Assembly: GCF_000279145.1 (NCBI RefSeq)
Contig: NC_018178.1
Span: 3,171,688-3,235,687 of the forward strand
Length of the DNA stretch: 64,000 bases
Direction of reading: 5' to 3'
Source: Melioribacter roseus P3M-2
Lineage (GTDB): Bacteria > Bacteroidota > Ignavibacteria > Ignavibacteriales > Melioribacteraceae
The notes below the pieces were generated by a model. It saw nothing but the letters and a program-made list of their open reading frames with translations, was not told the origin of the DNA and did no database searches. Both the position numbers and the translations under genes were made by a program. Below are positions 1-8,015 of this stretch, piece after piece (the stretch's first letter is position 1; every line of letters begins with the position of its first letter).

Positions 1-133
1 TGGCATCCGGAAGACGCCCTACCATCGCAGTGTCGACCATCGAAACGACCATCTGAGTGGAGAGTCCCGCAATAGCCGGAAGAGCTATCTTGAGTATATA
101 TTTATGATCTTCTGTAAAAGAAAATAATTTCAT
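1..133 (-). CDS. MATE-family efflux transporter, N-terminal fragment (cut by window edge)
   Basis: The minus strand reads ATG at 133 into about 44 residues before the window ends. After a short polar start (MKLFSFTEDHKYILK) comes a hydrophobic first helix with the segment LPAIAGLSTQMVVSMVDTAM followed by VGRLPDA. A first helix of this type, with the D-T-A-M-V-G-R-L stretch, is characteristic of MATE (NorM/DinF-like) cation- or proton-coupled multidrug exporters of the inner membrane. The rest of the protein lies outside the window, so substrate and subfamily cannot be judged. It is divergent from the HTH gene at 255; the 121 bases between them are AT-rich and must hold both promoters. Confidence 0.8.
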   Translation of the reverse strand, partial: MKLFSFTEDHKYILKIALPAIAGLSTQMVVSMVDTAMVGRLPDA

Positions 134-254
134 GGTTTCTAAAATATCGATTTAAGAATTACATCAAAAATAATTTATCTTTCCAATGCAATTAATTTAA
201 CATTAACTATTTGTGGAAAATTTTACTATTTTGCGGACAAAACAATCCGTCTGA

Positions 255-806
255 ATGGACAGAAGACAGGAAATATTGACTCTTATCAAAACTCTGGGGA
301 TTAGCATCAATCACCTGGCAGGGCAATTAGGACTTAAAACGCATACACTCAACTATCTGCTTCACGACTCATCAGCGCTCGACGACGAATTGTACGCTCA
401 AATAAAAGAAGCGTTGGATAATTATCAGTATGAGCTGAGATTATTCGACAACGACGAGAAAGATACGCTCGATTTATTCGACGAAGACGAACAGCATCAA
501 TTCATGGGCGAACGGATACGTCTGTTTGCCAGAAGAAAATTCGGCACGTTAAAGAAACTCGCAGACGCAATGGAAATTTCCCCTCAGCAATTGCAGCAGT
601 ATATCAGCGGCAAAAGAGAACCCGGCTCCAGAATATTGATGAAATTCCTGAAGCTCGGGTGCGATTTAAACTGGCTGCTCGGAGGCAGAGAATCCAACGA
701 GTCCTACAGGATTCAAAAACTCGAAGCTCGCATAAAAGAATTGACAAAAGGACTCGAAGAGACGTCTGAAAAAATCAATAAACTTCTGGGAAATCAAAAC
801 AGATAG
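255..806 (+). CDS. Putative DNA-binding regulator with two helix-turn-helix segments and a coiled-coil tail
   Basis: The protein has 183 residues. Residues 1-60 resemble a small HTH (a QLGLKTHTLNYLL recognition-helix pattern). After an acidic linker rich in D and E (about 65-80), residues 84-145 look like an XRE/Cro-type HTH: GERIRLFARRKFGTLKKLAD, then MEISPQQLQQYISGKREP and a helix ending NWLLGG, as in phage-repressor-like proteins. The last 35 residues are charged and heptad-like (KLEARIKELTKGLEETSEKI), suggesting dimerisation. No sensor or peptidase domain is present. It is probably a cytoplasmic transcriptional regulator, target unknown. Its 3' end overlaps the convergent outer-membrane protein gene by 13 bases. 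No good Shine-Dalgarno precedes the ATG. Confidence 0.75.
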   Translation: MDRRQEILTLIKTLGISINHLAGQLGLKTHTLNYLLHDSSALDDELYAQIKEALDNYQYELRLFDNDEKDTLDLFDEDEQHQFMGERIRLFARRKFGTLKKLADAMEISPQQLQQYISGKREPGSRILMKFLKLGCDLNWLLGGRESNESYRIQKLEARIKELTKGLEETSEKINKLLGNQNR

Positions 807-1408
807 ATGAATCTGAATGCAATCTCCCCGCCGCTGTAATTTTTTCTTCCTCCGATAGTATCTTTAAAATCCGTTATAAGATTGTAGCCGGCTTCGGCTC
901 CCATAATAAAATGTCTGCCTAAAACAAAATCGATCCCTGCAAGCGGTTTAATTCCGAAGACGGATTCGGATTTTGCGGAAACTTGAAGTATGGAATTTTT
1001 TGCCTCGCTGCCGATATAAACTCCGGCGGTAATACCTGCAAAAGGTCTTACTTTGCCCGGTTCTTCGTCAATAAAATAGTAATTAATTCCCATCAATAAC
1101 GGCACTACGCTGCTGGCGCTCTGTCCGGTATTCCAGCCGTCTACTTTTACTTCAGCAGAGCCGTTCAAAAAACCCAGACTCAACCGTAAAGCCAAATTTT
1201 CCTCAAGCCAGTTGCTATAGAATAAATTTCCCGTAAATCCAGTTGCAGAAGCCGTTACATTGTAAGCGGCTGTAGCGCTGCTTCTTTCAGAGTTGAGAAA
1301 CGTACCGATACTTAAACCTATAGCAGATCTTCCTTCCAGGGCAATCGATTGAGCATTCGCGCTTCCAAGCATGAGTACGATAATCATAATCAAATATAAC
1401 TTTTTCAT
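794..1408 (-). CDS. Outer-membrane beta-barrel protein with signal peptide
   Basis: I chose the ATG at 1408 because it follows a clear Shine-Dalgarno (GAGGGGA) and opens a normal signal peptide (MKKLYLIMIIVLMLGSANAQ, cleavage after NAQ); an upstream in-frame extension to 1462 has neither. The mature part of about 185 residues alternates polar and hydrophobic residues, has repeated short strands rich in G, Y and F, and ends in an aromatic residue (FRFIYLF), all typical of small OmpA/OmpW-like eight-stranded barrels. No specific function can be assigned. It overlaps the convergent regulator gene by 13 bases. Confidence 0.75.
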   Translation of the reverse strand: MKKLYLIMIIVLMLGSANAQSIALEGRSAIGLSIGTFLNSERSSATAAYNVTASATGFTGNLFYSNWLEENLALRLSLGFLNGSAEVKVDGWNTGQSASSVVPLLMGINYYFIDEEPGKVRPFAGITAGVYIGSEAKNSILQVSAKSESVFGIKPLAGIDFVLGRHFIMGAEAGYNLITDFKDTIGGRKNYSGGEIAFRFIYLF

Positions 1409-1513
1409 TATCCCCTCTTTTGAATGATATTGTAAACTAAAAATAGCATAATGTAAATGCAACTAAAATATCCTTTTTATTATATTTGTTCCTTAAAAAA
1501 TGAGAGAATTGCC

Positions 1514-2218
1514 ATGAAAATGCTTGAAAACAAATGGGCGCTAGTAACAGGAGCCAGCCGGGGTATAGGACGACAAATTGCCAAGGGATTATCCGAAAGG
1601 AAATGCAACCTGATTTTACACGCAAGGAAAAAAGAAAATTTGACGAAAATTAAGGAAGATCTGTCGGAAAGCGGAATTCAAATCCATTGCGTCGAAGCCG
1701 AATTATCCGACAGCAAAGCGCTCGATAAAATGGTTAAAGAAATTATGGAGAATATCGGCGCAATCGACATTCTTTATAACAACGCCGCAATAATGAGCAA
1801 ATACAAAGAAGATTTTTTTAGCATCAGCATAGAACATTATAAAGAAATATTCGAAGTAAATGTTTGGGCTGTTATCAAATTGTGTTCGGAATTTGCTCCG
1901 CAGATGAGAGAAAAAAAATGGGGCAGAATCATTAATGTAACTTCGGGAATTGAAAATCAGCCGCAACTTGCGCCTTATTCGATTTCGAAAGCTGCAATCG
2001 ACAAATACACAAAAGATATAGCGGGCGAACTAAAAAAAGATAACGTGCTTGTAAATTTACTGGATCCGGGCTGGCTTAAAACCGACTTGGGCGGTAAGAA
2101 TGCATGGTTCGAAGTTGAAACCGTATTGCCCGGAGCGCTTGTGCCGGCGTTGTTGGACGATTATTCGACAGCCGGAGAATTATTCAGAGCTCAGGATTAT
2201 AAAATGCTAGAGCGTTAA
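1514..2218 (+). CDS. Short-chain dehydrogenase/reductase (SDR)
   Basis: A classical NAD(P)-dependent SDR of 234 residues. The Rossmann glycine motif TGASRGIG lies at residues 12-19, NNAA near residue 90, the catalytic Ser in NVTSG and the Tyr/Lys pair in YSISK, followed by the cofactor-loop motif PGWLKTDLGG. The substrate is not predictable; the family includes 3-oxoacyl-ACP reductases and many alcohol dehydrogenases. I start it at the ATG at 1514; the frame stays open upstream to 1457, but those residues are not part of the fold. A TATATTTG box (1481-1488) about 25 bases upstream fits the -7 element of Bacteroidetes-type promoters, though no TTG sits 20 bases before it. It overlaps the convergent dehydrogenase gene by 4 bases. 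Confidence 0.85.
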   Translation: MKMLENKWALVTGASRGIGRQIAKGLSERKCNLILHARKKENLTKIKEDLSESGIQIHCVEAELSDSKALDKMVKEIMENIGAIDILYNNAAIMSKYKEDFFSISIEHYKEIFEVNVWAVIKLCSEFAPQMREKKWGRIINVTSGIENQPQLAPYSISKAAIDKYTKDIAGELKKDNVLVNLLDPGWLKTDLGGKNAWFEVETVLPGALVPALLDDYSTAGELFRAQDYKMLER

Positions 2219-3375
2219 AATATAGGATTCAATCCGAGCTGGCGCGCTATTACAATCCTTTGTATTTCCGAAGTGCCTTCTCCTATTTGCAGCAATCGTT
2301 GATCCCTGTAAAAACGTTCTATTTCATATTCTTTCATCAGTCCGTATCCGCCGTGAATTTGAAGAGCCTCGTCGGCGACCTCACGGGCAATTTCCGAGCA
2401 ATATAATTTTGCCATGGCGGCTTCGGTAGTAAATGGTTTATTGTTATCTTTCAACCAACAGGCTTTATACAGGAAAGTTCTTGCCAATTCGATTTTCATC
2501 GCCATATCTGCCAGCTTAAACGAGTTTACTTCGAAGTCGCCAATAAACCGCCCGAACTGTTTTCTCGTTTTGGAATATTTCAGAGCAAGTTCGAATGCGC
2601 CCTGCGCGCAGCCCAATCCCATAGCGGCTATTGCCAATCTGCCGGAGTCGAGCGTGGAAAGCATAATTTTGGAACCTTCGCCGATTTTTCCCAATAAATT
2701 TTCTTCGGGTACGAAGCAATCGCTCATAAATAATTCGGCTGTATTCGACGCGCGCCACATCATCTTGCCTTTCAACGTGGAAGTTGTAAAGCCGGGAGTT
2801 CCCGTTTCAAGGAGGAAACAGCTAAACTCTTTATGACCTTTATCTTTAATCCCCGTTAGAGCCTTGATTGTAGCGCCGATAGTCAAAGGGGTGTCTCCGT
2901 TCGTAATGAATGTCTTCTGCCCGTTCAAAATCCAGCCCTGTTCCGTTCTGACTGCCGATGTATTTGTACCGTTTGAATCCGAGCCCGCATTCGGTTCGGT
3001 CAAACCGAAAGCCCAAAGAGCCTTGCCGGCGGTTAAGTCGGGAAGATATTTTTCTTTCTGTTCCTTAGAACCGTATCTGTAAATCGGTCCTGTCCCGAGC
3101 GAATTGTGTGCGGCAACAGTAGCAGCCTGCGAAGCATCGACTCTTGCCAGTTCTTCAACAATAATTATATACGATAAATAATCCAATCCCTGGCCGCCGT
3201 AATCGGGCGATACTGTGACTCCCAAAAAGCCCATCTCCCCCATCTTTTTTGTAATCTCAAGCGAGAATTCCTCGTTTTCGTCGAGTTGTTTTGCAGCCGG
3301 TCGTATTTCATTTTCAGCAAAATCCCTAACCGTATTCTTCAATAGTCCATAGTTGTCGTCCAGTTCAAAATTCAT
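2215..3375 (-). CDS. liuA: Acyl-CoA dehydrogenase, probably isovaleryl-CoA dehydrogenase
   Basis: This is a full-length FAD-dependent acyl-CoA dehydrogenase (386 residues). Both family signatures are present: FGLTEPNAGSDSNGTNTSA (FAD/substrate loop) and QIHGGYGLMKEYEIERFYRD near the C terminus, followed by GEGTSEIQR. It is the last gene of a six-gene minus-strand operon (18 bases after the AtuA-like gene) with methylcrotonyl-CoA carboxylase and methylglutaconyl-CoA hydratase. That context makes isovaleryl-CoA the likely substrate: the first committed oxidation of leucine breakdown, passing electrons to ETF. Substrate choice is inferred from neighbours; a medium- or short-chain enzyme is possible. 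Confidence 0.85.
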   Translation of the reverse strand: MNFELDDNYGLLKNTVRDFAENEIRPAAKQLDENEEFSLEITKKMGEMGFLGVTVSPDYGGQGLDYLSYIIIVEELARVDASQAATVAAHNSLGTGPIYRYGSKEQKEKYLPDLTAGKALWAFGLTEPNAGSDSNGTNTSAVRTEQGWILNGQKTFITNGDTPLTIGATIKALTGIKDKGHKEFSCFLLETGTPGFTTSTLKGKMMWRASNTAELFMSDCFVPEENLLGKIGEGSKIMLSTLDSGRLAIAAMGLGCAQGAFELALKYSKTRKQFGRFIGDFEVNSFKLADMAMKIELARTFLYKACWLKDNNKPFTTEAAMAKLYCSEIAREVADEALQIHGGYGLMKEYEIERFYRDQRLLQIGEGTSEIQRIVIARQLGLNPIF

Positions 3376-3393
3376 TGCTCCTCCGTAATTTTG

Positions 3394-5187
3394 TTAATCA
3401 TCGTTTAGAATGCGCCGCGGGACGGAAATTTTTTGATTAAGAAACGCCTGTGCATAAGTTTTGCCCTGCGCGTCGATTTTCAGAGAGCGGGTGCCTCCGC
3501 CGTCAAGCGATTTTTCGAGCAAAAAGTTAAACGCATTCAGGTTGGGCAATTCATACCTTACAACTTTGCCTTTACATAGATCCCTGAAAAGATATTTCAT
3601 ATAATCGGCGGTAAGATAATCTTTAAGGAAACGATAAATTTTTTCGTTTCTGGCAATTACTCCGATATTTGCCGTATCGCCTTTATCGCCGGACCTAGCC
3701 AGGCAAAGGTCGTAAAATCTTACCGATGTATCGGCCTGCTCCGGCAATACGGGCGTAAACGATTCTACGCCATCTGATATTTGCGCTTCGTTGTTGTCGT
3801 TCTCAATTTCTTTTTCAAAGCCGGTAACCGTCTCGATTTCATATTGAGCATCGGGAAAGATAAGAAGATAAGCTTTAACGACGGATTTAGGGATGAGCGC
3901 AGGCCAGTAAGTAATTACATTCCGGGGTTTGGGGCGACCGCCTGTAACTGCGATTCCGGGAGGCGAACTCAAAATCAAAGGCGCTATTTGTTTCGAGAAT
4001 TCATTCAGTTTTTTCAAATCGTAATCGTATGCGCCGAAGCGCAATAATATTTCGTTCGTATCGTCGTACTCCGCAAGCGAACCGTGGCAGGCGTTGAATC
4101 CGACAAATTCAGTATTGATTCTCTCAAAATCGATTCCCAATCTGTTCCAGAAAATTTCTTTAATTTTTTCGGCTTTACGGAGTACGTCGGGACCGCTTAC
4201 GATTACCGAGCCTTCAATCTTATAACCGTCCTCGTAAGCCATCGACACTTTATAATAAGGCGTCGAAGGCTTGCCTTTAATATTTTTTACGCGCACTCTG
4301 TCGGCGCTTTCCTGAACGAGTTCTATTGATTTAAAATCCGCAATCACATCGGGCGAAATATATTCGGAGGGATTTCCCATTTCATAAAGCAGTTGTTCTT
4401 TAACTGTATCGATCGTTACGGCTCCTCCAGTATTATCGTGTTTTGTTACGACGAATTCGCCGTCGGGATAAATTTCGACAATCGGGTATCCGAAATTTTC
4501 CCATTTGTCGACCAGTCTCCAATCGGAAAAATTTCCGCCCGTAGCCTGGGCTCCGCATTCGATTATGTGTCCGGCTACAATTCCCGATGCGAGCTTATCC
4601 CAGTCGTCATAACTCCACCCGAATTCATAAATCATGGGCGCCATTGTAATCGACGTATCTGTAACCCTGCCGGTAATTATTATTTGCGCTCCTTTTTTCA
4701 ACGCTTCCACAATCGGTTTCGCTCCCAGATATACATTGGCGGTCTGCAATTTATCTTTTACAGTTTCGAAGTCTTCTCCTGTTTCGATATTCCGAAACGA
4801 AGTTTTTTCCGGATAAAATTCATCAATCTTATCTACAATATCGTCGCCGTAGACAACTGCCACTTTCAGGTCGAGGCGCATTTCGTTCAATACTTCCGTT
4901 ACTTTTTGTCCGCAGGCTACGGGATTGATGCCTCCGGCATTCGTTATAACGACAATCTTTTTTTCGGAAATCAATTCTGCGTTTTCCCTGATCTGCTCTA
5001 TAAAATCGGTTACATATCCGAGTTCGGGATTTTTCGTCATCTGCTTTTTAAGAATGCTCATCGTTATTTCTGCCAGAAAATCCATTGTGAGGTAATCGAT
5101 TTCGCCCTGAGTTATTTGCCTGTTGAATGCCTTCAAATCGTCGCCCCAGAAACCTCCCGCATTTGCAATGCGAAGTTTATTTTTCAT
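3394..5187 (-). CDS. AtuA-like protein (DUF1446 plus C-terminal AtuA ferredoxin-fold domain)
   Basis: This 597-residue protein starts KNKLRIANAGGFWGDDL, typical of the acyclic terpene utilisation AtuA family (DUF1446). Glycine-rich stretches such as VVITNAGGINPVACG and IIITGRVTDTS run through residues 1-450. A second domain, about 490-590, begins VRFYDLCLARSGDKGDTANI and matches the small ferredoxin-like fold often fused to or encoded next to AtuA. The biochemical activity of the family is not established; it recurs in acyclic terpene (citronellol) and leucine/isovalerate degradation clusters. Here it sits between the biotin carboxyl carrier protein (4-base gap) and isovaleryl-CoA dehydrogenase (18-base gap), so it belongs to the same pathway. 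No HMG-CoA lyase is visible in this operon. Confidence 0.8.
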   Translation of the reverse strand: MKNKLRIANAGGFWGDDLKAFNRQITQGEIDYLTMDFLAEITMSILKKQMTKNPELGYVTDFIEQIRENAELISEKKIVVITNAGGINPVACGQKVTEVLNEMRLDLKVAVVYGDDIVDKIDEFYPEKTSFRNIETGEDFETVKDKLQTANVYLGAKPIVEALKKGAQIIITGRVTDTSITMAPMIYEFGWSYDDWDKLASGIVAGHIIECGAQATGGNFSDWRLVDKWENFGYPIVEIYPDGEFVVTKHDNTGGAVTIDTVKEQLLYEMGNPSEYISPDVIADFKSIELVQESADRVRVKNIKGKPSTPYYKVSMAYEDGYKIEGSVIVSGPDVLRKAEKIKEIFWNRLGIDFERINTEFVGFNACHGSLAEYDDTNEILLRFGAYDYDLKKLNEFSKQIAPLILSSPPGIAVTGGRPKPRNVITYWPALIPKSVVKAYLLIFPDAQYEIETVTGFEKEIENDNNEAQISDGVESFTPVLPEQADTSVRFYDLCLARSGDKGDTANIGVIARNEKIYRFLKDYLTADYMKYLFRDLCKGKVVRYELPNLNAFNFLLEKSLDGGGTRSLKIDAQGKTYAQAFLNQKISVPRRILNDD

Positions 5188-5191
5188 AATC

Positions 5192-5698
5192 TCACTCCGT
5201 AGAAATAGGTTTTGTTTTAATTAATACTTTTTCCGTATTGACGCTTTCGCCTTCATGCACAAAAATATTTTCAACATATAAATCGAAAGGAGCGTAAATA
5301 TTATTTTCCATTTTCATTGCCTCCACAATCATCAATAAATCGCCCGCTTTTATTTTTGCGCCTTCGCTAACGCAAACTTTTACTACTTTACCGGGAATCG
5401 GGGATTTAATTTCTTCGTCCCCACCGTGCGCGTTGCCCGAGTTGTAATCTTCATCCGGTTCATTCACACGCAACTTATAATTTATTCCGTCCAGGGTGAT
5501 ATAAATTTTATCGCGAGATGCGGAAATAAAACAGCGATATTTTTTGCCGTCAATTGCCAAAATCAATTCATTATCGGCGGCATATAAAATTTTCGCTTCA
5601 ATTTCTTTCTGCCCCGTTTTAATGAAAATATTTTCATCTGATATTCTCCGGGCGGTAATAGCGATTTCTTTTCCGTTTATAATTAAGTTATGTTGCAT
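5192..5698 (-). CDS. Biotin carboxyl carrier protein of acyl-CoA carboxylase
   Basis: 168 residues. The C-terminal half is a biotinyl/lipoyl domain: SPIPGKVVKVCVSEGAKIKA followed by the biotinylation motif EAMKMEN, with Lys129 the expected biotinyl lysine. The first ~85 residues are beta-rich and resemble the BT (bridge) region that joins biotin carboxylase and carrier in methylcrotonyl-CoA and propionyl-CoA carboxylase alpha subunits. In those enzymes the two parts are usually one polypeptide of over 600 residues; here they are separate genes 15 bases apart. The protein shuttles CO2 from the biotin carboxylase to the carboxyltransferase. Confidence 0.9.
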   Translation of the reverse strand: MQHNLIINGKEIAITARRISDENIFIKTGQKEIEAKILYAADNELILAIDGKKYRCFISASRDKIYITLDGINYKLRVNEPDEDYNSGNAHGGDEEIKSPIPGKVVKVCVSEGAKIKAGDLLMIVEAMKMENNIYAPFDLYVENIFVHEGESVNTEKVLIKTKPISTE

Positions 5699-5713
5699 TC
5701 CTAGCTCCCTGAA

Positions 5714-7195
5714 TTAAAGACTTCCGATAATCTTCCATACATTATATTCGTTTTCAATCGGCTTCCCGTTTTTCACATCGTCTTTAGCTGCAAGTTTATT
5801 TGCAGCATAAATTGCCGCAAGCATTTCGGCTTCAATTACTCTTCTCTTTTTATTCATATGTTCTTTCAAATTTGTTTCTTCTGTTTTGCAAAAGTCGGTG
5901 TAGAATTCGTTCTTCCTGAATTTATTGTTTTCGAGGATTACCAGGAGATATTCAATATTTGTATCGATACCGTGCGCCGCATAATTTTGAAGCGCGTAAA
6001 TCATTTTATTAATCGCGTCGTTTCTGTTCTCGCCGTATGTAATTAATTTGGAAATCATCGGGTCGTAGCGAGGATGGATTTCGGCGGCTTCGAAAATACC
6101 GGCATCGTTTCTTACGCCCGCGCCGTGCGGGAATTTAATAAAGTTAATATAACCGGGAGACGGGCTGAAATTATTCAAAGGATTTTCGGCGTAAATTCGG
6201 CATTCAATCGAATGCCCTTTCGGTTCAATAAAATCGATCCGGAGCGGCTCTCCGGAAGCGACAAGAATTTGATGCTTAATCAAGTCGGCGCCCGTAACAA
6301 ATTCGGTGACGGGATGTTCGACTTGAATGCGAGTATTCATTTCGAGAAAATAATAATTCCCGTTTTCATCCAGAAGGAATTCTATGGTTCCGGCATTGTA
6401 ATAATTTATTTCGCCTGCGAGTTTAAGAGCGTCCTTCCCCATTCTTTCTCTTAAACGTGGGTCGATTGAAGGCGACGGCGATTCTTCTATAATCTTTTGA
6501 TATCTTCTTTGAATTGAACACTCTCTTTCATTCAAATGAATCAGTTTACCGAACATATCGCCCAGAATCTGGAATTCGATATGTTTCGGTTTCGCGATAT
6601 ATTTTTCGACATAAACCGTACCGTCGCCGAAATAACTTTTGGCTTCCCTGCCGGCTGCTTCGAGGGCCTCGGGCAGTTCGTTTTTGGAATTGATAATGCG
6701 CATTCCTTTGCCGCCTCCGCCCGCTGCCGCCTTAATAATCAAGGGGTATTCAAAATTATCAGCTTCTTTTAATATTGATTTAACGTCGCCTGTCGTGCCT
6801 TTGAGAACCGGGACGCCCAGCCGCTCGGCTAATTTTCTCGCATTCACTTTATTGCCCATAGCCCGAATTGCCTGGGGGGCGGGTCCTATAAAAATCAAAT
6901 TGTTATCGATGCATGCCTGCGCAAAATCGGCGTTCTCCGCTAAGAATCCGTAACCCGGATGGATGGCGTCGGCTCCGGAATCTTTAGCGGCTTTGATTAT
7001 TTTATCGATATTCAAATAAGTATCCGATAGACTTCCTTCGCCTATAAAAACAGATTCGTCGGATATTCTGTTATAGTAAGAAGCGCGGTCGTCGGCAGAA
7101 TAAATTGTAACGGTTTGGACATTCATTTCGCGGGCTGTTTGAATAATCCGGACGGCAATTTCCGATCGATTGGCAATAAGGATTTTTTTTATCAT
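5714..7195 (-). CDS. Biotin carboxylase subunit of (methylcrotonyl-type) acyl-CoA carboxylase
   Basis: 493 residues, opening KKILIANRSEIAVRIIQTAR as AccC/LiuD-type biotin carboxylases do. The ATP-grasp glycine loop is KAAAGGGGKGMRI, the catalytic region is FLEMNTRIQVEHPVTE, and HPGYGFLAENADFA is conserved. It carboxylates biotin on the carrier protein encoded 15 bases downstream, using ATP and bicarbonate. The usual C-terminal carrier domain is absent; the tail after about residue 445 is short, charged and ends with KPIENEYNVWKIIGSL. It is the third gene of the operon, after the hydratase. It could in principle also serve fatty-acid synthesis, but the genomic context favours leucine catabolism. 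Confidence 0.9.
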   Translation of the reverse strand: MIKKILIANRSEIAVRIIQTAREMNVQTVTIYSADDRASYYNRISDESVFIGEGSLSDTYLNIDKIIKAAKDSGADAIHPGYGFLAENADFAQACIDNNLIFIGPAPQAIRAMGNKVNARKLAERLGVPVLKGTTGDVKSILKEADNFEYPLIIKAAAGGGGKGMRIINSKNELPEALEAAGREAKSYFGDGTVYVEKYIAKPKHIEFQILGDMFGKLIHLNERECSIQRRYQKIIEESPSPSIDPRLRERMGKDALKLAGEINYYNAGTIEFLLDENGNYYFLEMNTRIQVEHPVTEFVTGADLIKHQILVASGEPLRIDFIEPKGHSIECRIYAENPLNNFSPSPGYINFIKFPHGAGVRNDAGIFEAAEIHPRYDPMISKLITYGENRNDAINKMIYALQNYAAHGIDTNIEYLLVILENNKFRKNEFYTDFCKTEETNLKEHMNKKRRVIEAEMLAAIYAANKLAAKDDVKNGKPIENEYNVWKIIGSL

Positions 7196-7214
7196 AATTT
7201 TTCCGGCTTTGGAA

Positions 7215-8006
7215 TTATTTATTTTTACGCCATGATGGTTTTCGTTTTTCCAAAAAGCTGCTCATTCCTTCCTGTCCTTCGGGCGAAACGCGCACTTCTG
7301 CAATAATTTTAGCGGTTAGTTCCGAAGCCTCTTCATAAGCGTAAGAATTAACAACGTCGCGAATCAATTTCTTGCATATTTGAACCGCGCCGGGGGCGGA
7401 CCTCAAAAACAGTTCGACGTTTTCCTTATATACTTTTTCAATTTCGTCTTGTCCCGCAACAATATTAACCAATCCCATCTTTTGCGCTTCGAAGGCGTCA
7501 ATTTTTTTACCCGAGAGCATTAAATAACGCGCATTAAATTCGCCGATTCTTTTAATAATGTACGGACTGATAACAGCCGGGACCAATCCGATTTTAACTT
7601 CGCTCAGCACGAAGAACGATTTTTCTTCGGCAATAACCAAATCGCACGAGGCTACAATGCCGTTGCCCCCGCCAATAACCGCGCCGTGCACAAGAGCAAT
7701 AGTCGGTTTGGAAAACGAATAGATTTTATCGATTAGTTTTGAAAGTTTCCGGCTGTCTTCAAGATTCGCATTAAAATCGTACCCGGCCATTTTCTTCATC
7801 CAATTCAAATCCGCGCCCGCGCAAAACGATTCCCCGCCGCCTTTGAACGTCAGTAAGCGGGAATCCCCTGCTTCGGCAATTTCAATCGCGTCGATTAATT
7901 CTTCAATCATTATATCGTCAAAAGCGTTATGTATTTCGGGTCTGTTAAATACGATGTTAAGAACTTCGTCTTCACGGATAAGATTGATCGTTTTATAGTT
8001 TTTCAT
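7215..8006 (-). CDS. liuC: Enoyl-CoA hydratase family, probable methylglutaconyl-CoA hydratase
   Basis: 263 residues with crotonase-fold landmarks: oxyanion-hole segments FCAGADLNWMK and HGAVIGGGNG, and the active-site region LSEVKIGLVPAVISPYI. The NWMK and LVPAVISPY wording is what one sees in LiuC-type 3-methylglutaconyl-CoA hydratases rather than housekeeping crotonases, and the gene sits between the methylcrotonyl-CoA carboxylase CT and BC genes (9 and 19 base gaps). It would hydrate 3-methylglutaconyl-CoA to HMG-CoA. The assignment is from motifs plus operon context. Confidence 0.85.
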   Translation of the reverse strand: MKNYKTINLIREDEVLNIVFNRPEIHNAFDDIMIEELIDAIEIAEAGDSRLLTFKGGGESFCAGADLNWMKKMAGYDFNANLEDSRKLSKLIDKIYSFSKPTIALVHGAVIGGGNGIVASCDLVIAEEKSFFVLSEVKIGLVPAVISPYIIKRIGEFNARYLMLSGKKIDAFEAQKMGLVNIVAGQDEIEKVYKENVELFLRSAPGAVQICKKLIRDVVNSYAYEEASELTAKIIAEVRVSPEGQEGMSSFLEKRKPSWRKNK

Positions 8007-8015
8007 TTAATTCTC

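Noticed and set aside
4393-5202. Long plus-strand open frame (269 codons) inside the AtuA-like gene
   Set aside because: It is a shadow: aromatic- and Cys-rich nonsense composition, fully antisense to a conserved gene in a tight operon.
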